NCBI RefSeq assembly: GCF_002891295.1
Contig: NZ_LGUI01000006.1
Span: forward strand, 124,001-188,000
Direction of reading: 5' to 3'
DNA: 64,000 nt
DNA from: Streptomyces eurocidicus
GTDB lineage: Bacteria > Actinomycetota > Actinomycetes > Streptomycetales > Streptomycetaceae
The translations under genes were made by a program, and so were the position numbers. The notes below the pieces were generated by a model, which saw only the letters and a program-made list of their open reading frames with translations, did not search any database and was not told the DNA's origin. Positions within the stretch are counted from its first letter, which is position 1, and every line of letters starts with the position of its first letter. Below are positions 23,550-31,156 of this stretch, in pieces.

Positions 23550-24878
23550 TCAGGCCAGCAGGAGCGCACGGTCCCACCGGGTGACGGGCGCGGTGTCGGT
23601 GGCGAAGGTGTGCAGGGCGAGGGCCACGCCCGCCGCGCCGGTGAGGAAGCCGGCCGGGTCGCTGGTGTGCTCGCCGTGCGCGAGGGGCGGCAGCAGGCCG
23701 AAGTGGTCGTCGATGTCGGCGAGGTCCAGGACCCGCTCGGCCAGCCAGGGCAGCTCGGCGCGCAGGGCGGCGTCCCCGGTGTCGTCGGCCATGCGCCACG
23801 TCGCCTGGAGCACACCGCTCCACCCGTGGCACAGCCCCGCGTCGGTCAGCCGGGCGCCCACGGGGCCGTCGTGGGTGCGCCGCGCGCTCGCGAGGGCCGT
23901 CCGCCAGGCGTCGACGGCGCCCTCGCGCCACTCGGGGACGTCCAGCGCCCGTCCGGCCAGGAACAGGGCGCGGGCGATGCCCACGGTGCCGTGGCACCAG
24001 GAGGGCCGGCCCGGCCCGGTCTCCCGGGGGACGGCCGCCCCGCCGGGGCCGAGGACGAGGGTGCGCGGCCACCAGCTCCCCTCGGCGCCGTGCTGCCGGA
24101 TACCCATCAGCCACTCGGCGAGCACCCGCACGGCCCGCTCGTGGCCGGGAACGGTCGCACCGGCCTCCCAGGCCAGGGCGAGCAGGGCCAGCGGCCCGGG
24201 GGCGCCGTGCGCCAGTCCCGCACGGGCGTGCCCGGCGCACGGACCGGACACGGGCTCCCCCTCGGCCGCGCCGCCCGGGCCGGTCCACCAGCCCGGCAGG
24301 GCGCGCCCGTCGACCCGCAGGGGCTCGGTGAGCGCCGTGAGCGCGGTCAGCACCTCGGCGAGGGTGTCGCAGCCCCGCCCCCGCCCGTCGAGGAGGTGGG
24401 CGCCGAGGCCGGTCAGGCCCGAGATGACGTCATAGGTGCCCGCGCTCACGCACTCGCCGTCCTGCGGGCGCCGCCGCCGCTCCCGGGCCACGAGCGCGCG
24501 GGCGTACGCGCGGACGTGACCGGCGAGGCGCTCGGCGGCCCGGAGGGGGCGGCCCGCGACCACGGCGGCCCGCGTCATGGCGAACGACAGGGCGGGCACG
24601 CCCCGGTAGAGCCCCGGCGCCGCCTGCGCGACGTACTCCGGGGCGGCGTGGGCGAGGCCGACGGCGTCGCTCAGCCAGCGGTGCGCGGTGCGCAGCGCCC
24701 GGTCGTCGCCGCTGCCGTGCTCCAGGTGCAGCAGCGCGATGCCCGGCGCGCCGTCGCTCAGGGTGAGGGCCCGTGCCGGGCGCTCGTGCTGCGGCAGCCA
24801 CTCCCGGACCTGCCGGGGGTCGCGGAGCCGCCCCGCGAGGTCCGCGGAGAGGGCGGCCGCTCTTCGTCGTTGGATCAT
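23550..24878 (-). CDS. Stand-alone LanC-like lanthionine cyclase
   Basis: A 442-residue class I-type LanC protein that would add Cys thiols to dehydrated Ser/Thr in a leader-bound peptide. The double-toroid repeats are visible (ISGLTGLGAHLL, AHGAPGPLALLALA, CHGTVGIARALFLAG, CHGWSGVLQATW). The zinc ligands are Cys in SWCHGTVG and Cys-His in GLCHGWSG. It ends TRWDRALLLA, nearly the same as the second LanC at 61977-63203 (PDWDRALLLS). It lies 66 bases downstream of a 44-residue peptide gene. No LanB-type dehydratase is nearby, so it must act with an enzyme elsewhere or have another role. Confidence 0.85.
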   Translation of the reverse strand: MIQRRRAAALSADLAGRLRDPRQVREWLPQHERPARALTLSDGAPGIALLHLEHGSGDDRALRTAHRWLSDAVGLAHAAPEYVAQAAPGLYRGVPALSFAMTRAAVVAGRPLRAAERLAGHVRAYARALVARERRRRPQDGECVSAGTYDVISGLTGLGAHLLDGRGRGCDTLAEVLTALTALTEPLRVDGRALPGWWTGPGGAAEGEPVSGPCAGHARAGLAHGAPGPLALLALAWEAGATVPGHERAVRVLAEWLMGIRQHGAEGSWWPRTLVLGPGGAAVPRETGPGRPSWCHGTVGIARALFLAGRALDVPEWREGAVDAWRTALASARRTHDGPVGARLTDAGLCHGWSGVLQATWRMADDTGDAALRAELPWLAERVLDLADIDDHFGLLPPLAHGEHTSDPAGFLTGAAGVALALHTFATDTAPVTRWDRALLLA

Positions 24879-24944
24879 CCGTGTGCTGCTCCCGGTCGTC
24901 GGAGGGCGCGTACGGGCGTGCGCGCCGGGCGGGGTGACGCGGCC

Positions 24945-25079
24945 TCAGCTCTCCGCCGGGCCGGGGTCGCAGAGGAGGCCGACGGCGGGGTGGGCGGGGA
25001 CGGGCGCCTCCGGCACGCCGGTCCCGTCGGGATCCGGCATCGCGATCCCCTCCACGTCCAGGTCGAACAGGCTCTCCAC
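24945..25079 (-). CDS. Candidate RiPP precursor peptide (FxLD-like leader)
   Basis: A 44-residue ORF. GTG at 25079 has an excellent GAGGAG site six bases upstream. The leader contains LFDLDVEGIAMPDPDG, resembling the FxLD motif of class I lanthipeptide leaders. The C-terminal part is Pro-rich and ends GLLCDPGPAES. Only one Cys and very few Ser/Thr remain in the putative core, so a normal multi-ring lanthipeptide is unlikely. The position directly before lanC, the same length as the second precursor (44 residues) and the shared terminal Glu-Ser support a true gene. Function is inferred. Confidence 0.65.
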   Translation of the reverse strand: MESLFDLDVEGIAMPDPDGTGVPEAPVPAHPAVGLLCDPGPAES

Positions 25080-25285
25080 GAAGAACTCCTCGGTCGGTCC
25101 CCGGCGCGGCGATCGGAATGTCCGGGCCGGTACGGACGGAACCCTAGGGAGAGCCGTTGAACCTTCGATCAACAGCGGATCAACCCCTTCCGGCGATCGT
25201 TCATCGGAGCGGAACCGGAGACGGACACCGAGGAGGCCCGGCGCCGCCTGCCACGCGGACCGGGCCCGCCCGGCCCCGGTCCGGC

Positions 25286-25316
25286 TTGACCTTGACACGG
25301 TGGCAAGGTCTTCACT
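25286..25316 (+). promoter_or_regulatory. MerR-type promoter
   Basis: TTGACC and TTCACT are separated by 19 bases, the long spacer typical of MerR-activated promoters. The inverted repeat GACCTTG...CAAGGTC (25288-25310, 9-nt centre) lies between them. The MerR-like regulator is the second gene of the operon it would drive. Confidence 0.75.
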
Positions 25317-25343
25317 GTGGCCGAGGAGGTGATCCCGACGACC

Positions 25344-26006
25344 ATGTCGGCACAGGACACGCATACGACCCGAGCCCTCCAGGGGCTGGAGAACGGCAGC
25401 CCGTCGGCGCGGCTGCGGGCGGCGCTGGCGATCGGCTCGGCCCCCGACCCCCGGTTCGTCGACAAGCTCATCGAACGATGCGCGACCGAGCCCGAATTCC
25501 ATGTGCGGGAAATGCTCACGTGGGCGCTCACCCGCCACTCGTCGTCGACGGTTGTCCCGAAGCTCCTCGGTGAACTCCGTTCGGAGCGGGCGCGGGCGCG
25601 GAGCCGGGCGTTGCACACGCTGTCCAAGTTCGGGGACCGGCGGGCGTGGCCGGCGCTCACACGGGAGCTGCTGACCGACGCCGACGACGAGGTGGCGCGG
25701 AGCGCCTGGCGGGCAGCGGTCGTGCTCGTACCCGAGGGCGGGGAAGCCGGGCTGGCCGGAGTGCTGGCGACACTGCTCGGGCGCGGCGGGCGGGAGACGC
25801 GGCTGAGCCTCAGCCGGGCGCTGATCGCACTGGGTGCGGCGATGACGCCGGCTCTGCGCGCCGCGACGGGGGATCCCGACCCTCACGTGCGTCAGCACGC
25901 GATCGCCACCGAGCGGCTGGCGCGCGACCCGGACGCCGGATTCGAGTGCGCGATCGAGGAGGCGAAGCGGATCATGGCCCTGGGCACGACCGGCCGGGAG
26001 GGGTGA
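25344..26006 (+). CDS. HEAT-repeat protein
   Basis: A 220-residue all-helical protein made of tandem HEAT-type repeats (SARLRAALAIGSAPDPRFVD, RSRALHTLSKFGDRRAWPAL, VRQHAIATERLARDP). ATG 25344 was chosen because the MerR-type promoter would start transcription near 25323 and GAGGAGG follows; GTG 25317 would lie upstream of that start. It probably acts as a binding scaffold. It is in an operon with the MerR-HEAT regulator 6 bases downstream, so the pair may interact through their HEAT arrays. Confidence 0.82.
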   Translation: MSAQDTHTTRALQGLENGSPSARLRAALAIGSAPDPRFVDKLIERCATEPEFHVREMLTWALTRHSSSTVVPKLLGELRSERARARSRALHTLSKFGDRRAWPALTRELLTDADDEVARSAWRAAVVLVPEGGEAGLAGVLATLLGRGGRETRLSLSRALIALGAAMTPALRAATGDPDPHVRQHAIATERLARDPDAGFECAIEEAKRIMALGTTGREG

Positions 26007-26012
26007 CAGGCG

Positions 26013-27017
26013 GTGTTGATCGGTGAGGTGGCACGGCGGTCCGGGGTCAGCGCCCGCATGCTCAGGCATTACGAATCGCTCGGCCTGGTCCGGCCGACGG
26101 GGCGTACCGAGGGCGGCTATCGCGAGTACTCCGGCGAGGACGTCCGGCGTGTCTTCCACATCGAGAGCCTGCGGTCCCTGGGGCTGTCGCTGCGTGAGGT
26201 CGGGAGCGCGCTGGACGATCCCGGCTTCGCTCCCGCGGAACTCGTCGGCGACCTCGTCCGCCGGACGCGGGAACGCATCGCGGCCGAGACCGCGCTGCTC
26301 ACGCGACTCCGCCGGATCGGTGCGGCGGAGCCCGCGGGCTGGGAGGACGTCCTCCAGGCCGCCGCGCTTCTCCGGGCGCTGGGGTCGAAGAGCGCGGGGA
26401 CGCGCCAGCGCGCGGCCCTGGCCTCGGTCGCGGAGGAGCCGGTGCCGGTGGAGGCCCTGGTCGAGGCCGCGTTGAGCGAGACGGACCCGAACGTCGCCGG
26501 AGCCCTGCGCTGGGCGCTGGCGCGATCGGGCGACGGCGGACCGGCGCTGCTCGCCGAGGGCCTGGGCGCACCGGTGGCCGAGGTGCGGAAGCGTGCCGTC
26601 CGGGCCCTCGCCGGGATTCCGGGCGACGGGGCGACCGCACTGCTGCGGAACGCCCTCACCGACTCCGACACCGCGGTCCGCGGGTGCGCGGCCCTGGCGC
26701 TCGGGGCGCGTGGGGTGGCCGACGCGGTCCCGGCGCTCGTCGACATGGTCGTCGAGGAGGTGAACGACGCCGACGCGGCCGACGCGCTCGGCGCGCTGGC
26801 GGGTGACCCCGCGTCGGCGGACCGGATCGCCACCGGGCTCGCCGGCCGCCTCGCCGACGGCGGCACCGGACCGTCCGCACGCCGGCGGCTGGCACAGGCG
26901 CTCGCGGACGTCCCGGGGGCCGTGGCGGCACGGGCCCTCGCGGATCTGTCGCACGACGAGGACCGTGCCGTCGCGCTCACCGCGACGTACATCCTCAAGC
27001 TGCGCGCGGCGCGCTGA
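26013..27017 (+). CDS. MerR regulator fused to HEAT repeats
   Basis: A 334-residue protein. Residues 1-70 are a MerR DNA-binding domain (LIGEVARRSGVSARMLRHYE, then RVFHIESLRSLGLSLREVG), with a dimerisation helix to about 115. Instead of a metal or drug pocket, the remaining ~210 residues are HEAT repeats (VAGALRWALARSGDG, VRKRAVRALAGIPGDG, VRGCAALALGARGVAD, SHDEDRAVALTATYIL). The signal is therefore likely a protein or peptide partner. The start is GTG at 26013, six bases after the HEAT gene. A matching MerR promoter precedes the operon, suggesting autoregulation. Confidence 0.85.
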   Translation: MLIGEVARRSGVSARMLRHYESLGLVRPTGRTEGGYREYSGEDVRRVFHIESLRSLGLSLREVGSALDDPGFAPAELVGDLVRRTRERIAAETALLTRLRRIGAAEPAGWEDVLQAAALLRALGSKSAGTRQRAALASVAEEPVPVEALVEAALSETDPNVAGALRWALARSGDGGPALLAEGLGAPVAEVRKRAVRALAGIPGDGATALLRNALTDSDTAVRGCAALALGARGVADAVPALVDMVVEEVNDADAADALGALAGDPASADRIATGLAGRLADGGTGPSARRRLAQALADVPGAVAARALADLSHDEDRAVALTATYILKLRAAR

Positions 27018-27402
27018 CGCCCCGGCGGGAGGCCGGCCGGGCATCGCACGGGGTGCGGCGGCGCCTTTCCCGATCGCCCGTCAGGGGGCCTTCACCCCTT
27101 GCCTGATTGTTCAGCAATCCCCCCTCGACGGCACGTACCGGCTGCCGTGATCCGGGGCGGCGAGCGCATCGCCGGGTACGTCCATGTGCCGAGTGCGCGT
27201 ACGGCGACGGGCGTGACGGTTCCGGGCCGGGTGCCGGGGGCGCCCCGGTACCGGTTCCGGACCGTTCCCCGCGTCTTTCCCGGATCGTTTACGGATCAAT
27301 TCCGGGGTTTCGGCCATGGTTCGGCTCCGGTGCGGCGCTGACGCGAAGACAGGGCACTTCTGACTATTGGCCGTATCGCCGCCGTTGCCTAGCGTCTTGC
27401 CC
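27018..27402. other. Intergenic region
   Basis: About 385 bases between the MerR-HEAT gene and the metallo-hydrolase gene. I see no gene, repeat or clear terminator; the promoter of the downstream gene is presumably in the last 60 bases. Confidence 0.5.
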
Positions 27403-28338
27403 ATGCAGACGATCACTCTGGGCGATGTCGAGATATCCCGGGTCGTGGAATGGCACGCGCCGGTCGCCACCACCACCGCCGTCTTTCCCTCCAGCACACC
27501 GGAGATGTGGCAGGACAACAAATCCTGGCTCGCACCGGACTTCTGGGCTCCGGAGACGGATTCCCTCGTGACCAATGTGCAGACGTGGGTGCTGCGCAGC
27601 GAGGGCCGGACGGTCCTGATCGACACCGGCGTCGGCGACGACAAGGACCGTCCGGACATGCCCGTCTGGTCCCGGCTGCGGACGGGCTACCTGGACCGGC
27701 TGGCCGCGGCCGGCGTCCGCCCGGAGGACGTGGACGTCGTCGTCAACACCCACGCGCACTTCGACCACGTCGGCTGGAACACCCGGCTGGTCGACGGCGA
27801 GTGGGTGCCGACCTTCCCCCACGCCACCTACCTCGTCTCCAGGGCCGACTTCGACTACTGGAACCCGGCCAACGGTCACGTCCAGCGCGGCACCATCGGC
27901 GACATGACGGTGGCGAAGGCCGGCGGCGGCATGTTCCAGGACAGCCTGGCGCCGGTGCACCGGGAGGGGCGCACGGTGCTCTGGGAGGACGGCTACCGCA
28001 TCGACGGGAACCTCGTCCTGGAGCCGGCCCCGGGGCATACGCCCGGCACCGCGGTGGTGCGGCTGGCCTCGGGTGCGGACCGGGCGCTGTTCATCGGCGA
28101 CCTGGTGCACAGCCCGCTCCAGTTCGCCGAGCCGGACTGCGAGCCCTGCGTGAGCGAGGACCCGGAGCAGGCGACCCGCTCCCGCCGCCGCATCCTGGCG
28201 GAGGCCGCGGACACCCGCGCCCTGGTGTTCCCGGCGCACCTGGCGGGGCACGGCGCGGCCGAGGTGCGGCGGGAGGGGAACCGGTTCGCCGTGGAGCGCT
28301 GGGCGGCCTTCGACCGGGAAGGGGGCGGGCTCGGCTGA
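27403..28338 (+). CDS. Metallo-beta-lactamase-fold hydrolase
   Basis: A 311-residue MBL-fold enzyme. The metal motif is NTHAHFDHVGWN (HxHxDH). Further ligands are in APGHTPGTAVV, in FIGDLVHSP and in the late His of VFPAHLAGHG. It resembles the lactonase/AidC-like and uncharacterised hydrolase branch; the substrate is not predictable. Cytosolic. ATG 27403 was chosen because the conserved ITLGDVEISRVVEW begins there; no ribosome binding site is obvious. It is followed by a very strong terminator. Confidence 0.85.
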   Translation: MQTITLGDVEISRVVEWHAPVATTTAVFPSSTPEMWQDNKSWLAPDFWAPETDSLVTNVQTWVLRSEGRTVLIDTGVGDDKDRPDMPVWSRLRTGYLDRLAAAGVRPEDVDVVVNTHAHFDHVGWNTRLVDGEWVPTFPHATYLVSRADFDYWNPANGHVQRGTIGDMTVAKAGGGMFQDSLAPVHREGRTVLWEDGYRIDGNLVLEPAPGHTPGTAVVRLASGADRALFIGDLVHSPLQFAEPDCEPCVSEDPEQATRSRRRILAEAADTRALVFPAHLAGHGAAEVRREGNRFAVERWAAFDREGGGLG

Positions 28339-28343
28339 CGCGC

Positions 28344-28384
28344 GAGCGGGTGGCCCGGCGGTCGTTCCGCCGGGCCACCCGCTC
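28344..28384. terminator. Bidirectional hairpin terminator
   Basis: A perfect 18-bp stem (GAGCGGGTGGCCCGGCGG) with a 5-nt loop, between the convergent hydrolase and secreted-protein genes. Confidence 0.92.
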
Positions 28385-28468
28385 GGGTGGCGCGGAGCCG
28401 GGTGACGGTTCCCCGGGGAACGGTCCCTCAGGCGTCCGCCCGCCGCGCCCGGTTCACCCGGGTGCGGC

Positions 28469-29569
28469 TCACTTCCCTCCCTTGATCGCGAAGGGCAGGT
28501 TGCGGGAGAAGTAGGACAGGTCGCCGTTGCCCGCCGTCACGCCCGCGTCCGCGGCGGTGACGTCCCGGGGCGCGGAGGCCGCGACGGCGACCCGCATCCG
28601 GTAGGTGGCGGTGGCGCCGGGGGCGAGCGGGCCGTTCACGGCCGGGCGCAGGGTGGCGCTCATGCCCGGGTCACAGCCGCCGGCCACCAGCCGCACGCGC
28701 TCCCAGCCGTGGCCGGGGCGGTACTGCTGGAGGTCGATGTCCTTGGGGGTCAGGGCGTGGCCGGTGCCGGCGCCGTAGGCGAAGTAGGAGGCGTACGGCC
28801 GCGGGTAGGCGCGGTCGGTGGTGTTCTTGACGGTGAGGGTGAACTCGCCGGCGGGGCCGCCGCGGGTGAGCGTGGTCCCGGCGCCCCAGCCGCTGACGGA
28901 GGCGTCCGGCCGGGTCGTGGTGGCCGTACGGGCGGGGGCGCGGTACGTGTGGCCCTTGCCGTCGGTGACGGAGGCGGTCACGGTGAAGGTGCCGGGCCGG
29001 TCGAGGTCCATGAACCGCAGTGCCACGGTGTGCGGCTTCGCCGCGCTCGCGGAGGTGGTGAGCGGGAAGGCGAAGACCGCCTGCTGCGGGCTGCCGGAGC
29101 CGCTCGTGGCGGGCGTCAGGTCGACCCAGCGGTGGCTCTCGGGGGCGTAGCGCTGGACGGCGAGGGAGTCGGTGCTGAAGCCCCGGCTGCCGACGTCGAG
29201 ACGCACGGTGCCGCCCTTGGCGACGGGGGTCCGCAGGGTGACGGAGGACTCGGTCCACAGGCCGATGGGGGCCTGCGCGGGCAGGCTGTAGGAGATCCGC
29301 TCGGCGGCGGTGCCGACCGCGGTGGACCGGGGGCGGGCGGCGTCGGCCGCCGCCGTGGCGGCCGACACGGACGCGGCCTTCGCCGCGTCGCGGGCGCTGC
29401 CGCCGCCCTCGCAGCCCTCGGTCGCCCGCACGGCCGCGGCGGCCGGTATGGCGGCGGCCGGCCCCGCGCTCCCGGCGACGAACGCCAGTCCGGCCGCCAG
29501 CGCCAGCACCGACCCCACAGCGGCGCTCCGCACGCCCGTCGACCGCCGCTGTGCCACTCTCTGAGTCAT
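28469..29569 (-). CDS. Secreted beta-rich protein, function unknown
   Basis: A 366-residue exported protein. It has a basic N-terminus, a long hydrophobic stretch (VGSVLALAAGLAFVAGSAG) and cleavage near AAAIPAA. The mature protein is beta-strand-rich with Ig-like segments (RTPVAKGGTVRLDVGSRGF, EFTLTVKNTTDRAYPRPYAS). Two cysteines, one near each end, could pair. No catalytic motif. Likely an extracellular adhesin-like or structural domain protein; no family recognised. Confidence 0.75.
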   Translation of the reverse strand: MTQRVAQRRSTGVRSAAVGSVLALAAGLAFVAGSAGPAAAIPAAAAVRATEGCEGGGSARDAAKAASVSAATAAADAARPRSTAVGTAAERISYSLPAQAPIGLWTESSVTLRTPVAKGGTVRLDVGSRGFSTDSLAVQRYAPESHRWVDLTPATSGSGSPQQAVFAFPLTTSASAAKPHTVALRFMDLDRPGTFTVTASVTDGKGHTYRAPARTATTTRPDASVSGWGAGTTLTRGGPAGEFTLTVKNTTDRAYPRPYASYFAYGAGTGHALTPKDIDLQQYRPGHGWERVRLVAGGCDPGMSATLRPAVNGPLAPGATATYRMRVAVAASAPRDVTAADAGVTAGNGDLSYFSRNLPFAIKGGK

Positions 29570-29893
29570 TTACCGCCCCCTGCTTTCGGGTTGTCCGCAC
29601 ACGCGTACGCATCTGGTGTACGAGATTGTCCTACACGGCCGAGGGTGCCCCGCACCACCGGGAGTACCGCGAAATCCCCTGAAGGCCCCACGGGTTGCCT
29701 CCCGGCGGCCCGGCCGGCGGCCGCCGGAACTGCTCGCGCTCATCCTGCCACTGCCGGTCGGGCGCCTGTGGCGGTTGTGCGCTCGTGGCGGGCCGTCAGG
29801 TCCACGAATACGTGGGACTCCGTCCCCCTCGGCGCGGCGGGCCCGTCCGCCCCGGCGCGGTGCCGGGGCGGACGGGCCCGTGGTCGGTCCGGG
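29570..29893. other. Intergenic region
   Basis: It separates the secreted-protein gene from the desulfurase gene. Apart from the desulfurase terminator at 29839-29879 and the presumed promoter of the secreted protein I see nothing. Confidence 0.5.
29839..29879. terminator. Hairpin terminator of the encapsulin operon
   Basis: A perfect 18-bp stem (GGGCCCGTCCGCCCCGGC) with a 5-nt loop, 15 bases after the cysteine desulfurase stop. Confidence 0.92.
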
Positions 29894-31156
29894 TCAGCCG
29901 CCGCTCGCCCGGAGGGCTCGCAGGGAGGCCACCAGGCGGTCCACCTCCTCACGGGTGTTGTAGAGCGCGAGGGAGGCCCGCGCCGCGCTGGTGCAGCCGT
30001 AGTGGCGCAGCGACGGCTGGGCGCAGTGGTGGCCGGCGCGGATGGCGATGCCGTCCTGGTCCAGCCAGTCGGCGATCTCCATGGGGTCGTGGCCCGCGAG
30101 CGTGAACGTCAGCACGGCGATCTTGTCGGGGGCGGTGCCCAGCACCTCCAGGCCGTCGATGCCGGCCAGCGCCCGCTGCGCGTAGCCGAGGAGTTCGGTC
30201 TCGTAGGCGGCGACGGCCTCGTGGCCGAAGGAGGTCAGCCAGTCGATGGCGGCCTTCATGCCGACGGGGCCGGAGATGTGCCCGGTGCCGGCCTCGAAGA
30301 GGTGCGGGACGGCGGCATACGTGGTGCGTTCGAAGGACACCTGGTCGATCATGTTGCCGCCGCCCTGCCACGGCGGCATGCCGGCCAGCGCCTCCGGCTT
30401 CCCGTAGAGCGCGCCGATGCCGGTGGGGGCGTAGAGCTTGTGCCCCGAGACGGCGTAGAAGTCGACGTCGAGCTCCTGGACGTCCACGGGGAAGTGGGCG
30501 ACCGCCTGGGCGCCGTCGACGAGGACCTTGGCGCCGTAGCGGTGGGCCAGGGCCGTCATCTCCCGTACGGGCGGTACGGTGCCCAGGACGTTCGAGGCGT
30601 GGCTGACGGCGACCAGCTGGGTGCGGCAGGAGAGCAGGTCCGCGAAGGCGTCCTGGTCGATGGCGCCGTCGGCCAGCAGCGGGATGGGCACGACCCGGGC
30701 CCGCCGTTCCTTGGCGATCAGCTGCCAGGGGACGATGTTGGAGTGGTGTTCCAGGGAGGAGACGAGGATCTCGTCCCCCGGGCCGAGGTTGCGGCTCCCC
30801 CACGTCCGGGCGACCAGGTTGATCGCCTCGGTGGTGCCCCGGGTGAAGACGACGTCCTCCGGCGAGGAGGCGCCGAGGAAGTCGGCGACCGTGGCGCGGC
30901 CGCCTTCGTAGAGCTCGGTCGCCTCGCGGGCCAGGGTGTGCGCCCCGCGGTGGATGTTGGAGTTGGAGTGGCTGTAGTAGCCGGCCAGCGCCTCGATCAC
31001 CTGACGCGGCTTCTGGGTGGTGGCGCCGTTGTCGAGCCAGGCGAGCGGGTGGCCGTTGACGGTGCGGTGCAGGATCGGGACGTCGCGGCGGGCCCGCTCG
31101 GGGTCGAAGCCGGCGCCGCGCGCGGGCCGGCGCTCCCTGACGTCAGGAGTAGTCAT
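29894..31156 (-). CDS. SufS-type cysteine desulfurase, encapsulin cargo candidate
   Basis: A 420-residue PLP enzyme that converts Cys to Ala plus enzyme-bound persulfide. Visible motifs are WLDNGATTQKP, SSLEHHSNIVPWQ, VDGAQAVAHFPVD, SGHKLYAPTGIGALYG (the PLP Lys) and the C-terminal RAGHHCAQPSLRHYG with the persulfide Cys. Length is near that of SufS, with only about 25 extra residues at the N-terminus. Encapsulin-loaded desulfurases that I know of carry a long disordered N-terminal region, which is absent here. It overlaps the encapsulin shell gene by 14 nt, so co-translation and cargo status are likely. Confidence 0.9.
   Translation of the reverse strand: MTTPDVRERRPARGAGFDPERARRDVPILHRTVNGHPLAWLDNGATTQKPRQVIEALAGYYSHSNSNIHRGAHTLAREATELYEGGRATVADFLGASSPEDVVFTRGTTEAINLVARTWGSRNLGPGDEILVSSLEHHSNIVPWQLIAKERRARVVPIPLLADGAIDQDAFADLLSCRTQLVAVSHASNVLGTVPPVREMTALAHRYGAKVLVDGAQAVAHFPVDVQELDVDFYAVSGHKLYAPTGIGALYGKPEALAGMPPWQGGGNMIDQVSFERTTYAAVPHLFEAGTGHISGPVGMKAAIDWLTSFGHEAVAAYETELLGYAQRALAGIDGLEVLGTAPDKIAVLTFTLAGHDPMEIADWLDQDGIAIRAGHHCAQPSLRHYGCTSAARASLALYNTREEVDRLVASLRALRASGG

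Noticed and set aside
24945..27044. A 699-codon minus-strand frame opposite the HEAT and MerR genes
   Set aside because: Only the last 44 codons, preceded by a ribosome binding site, look like a gene. The rest mirrors the HEAT-repeat genes.
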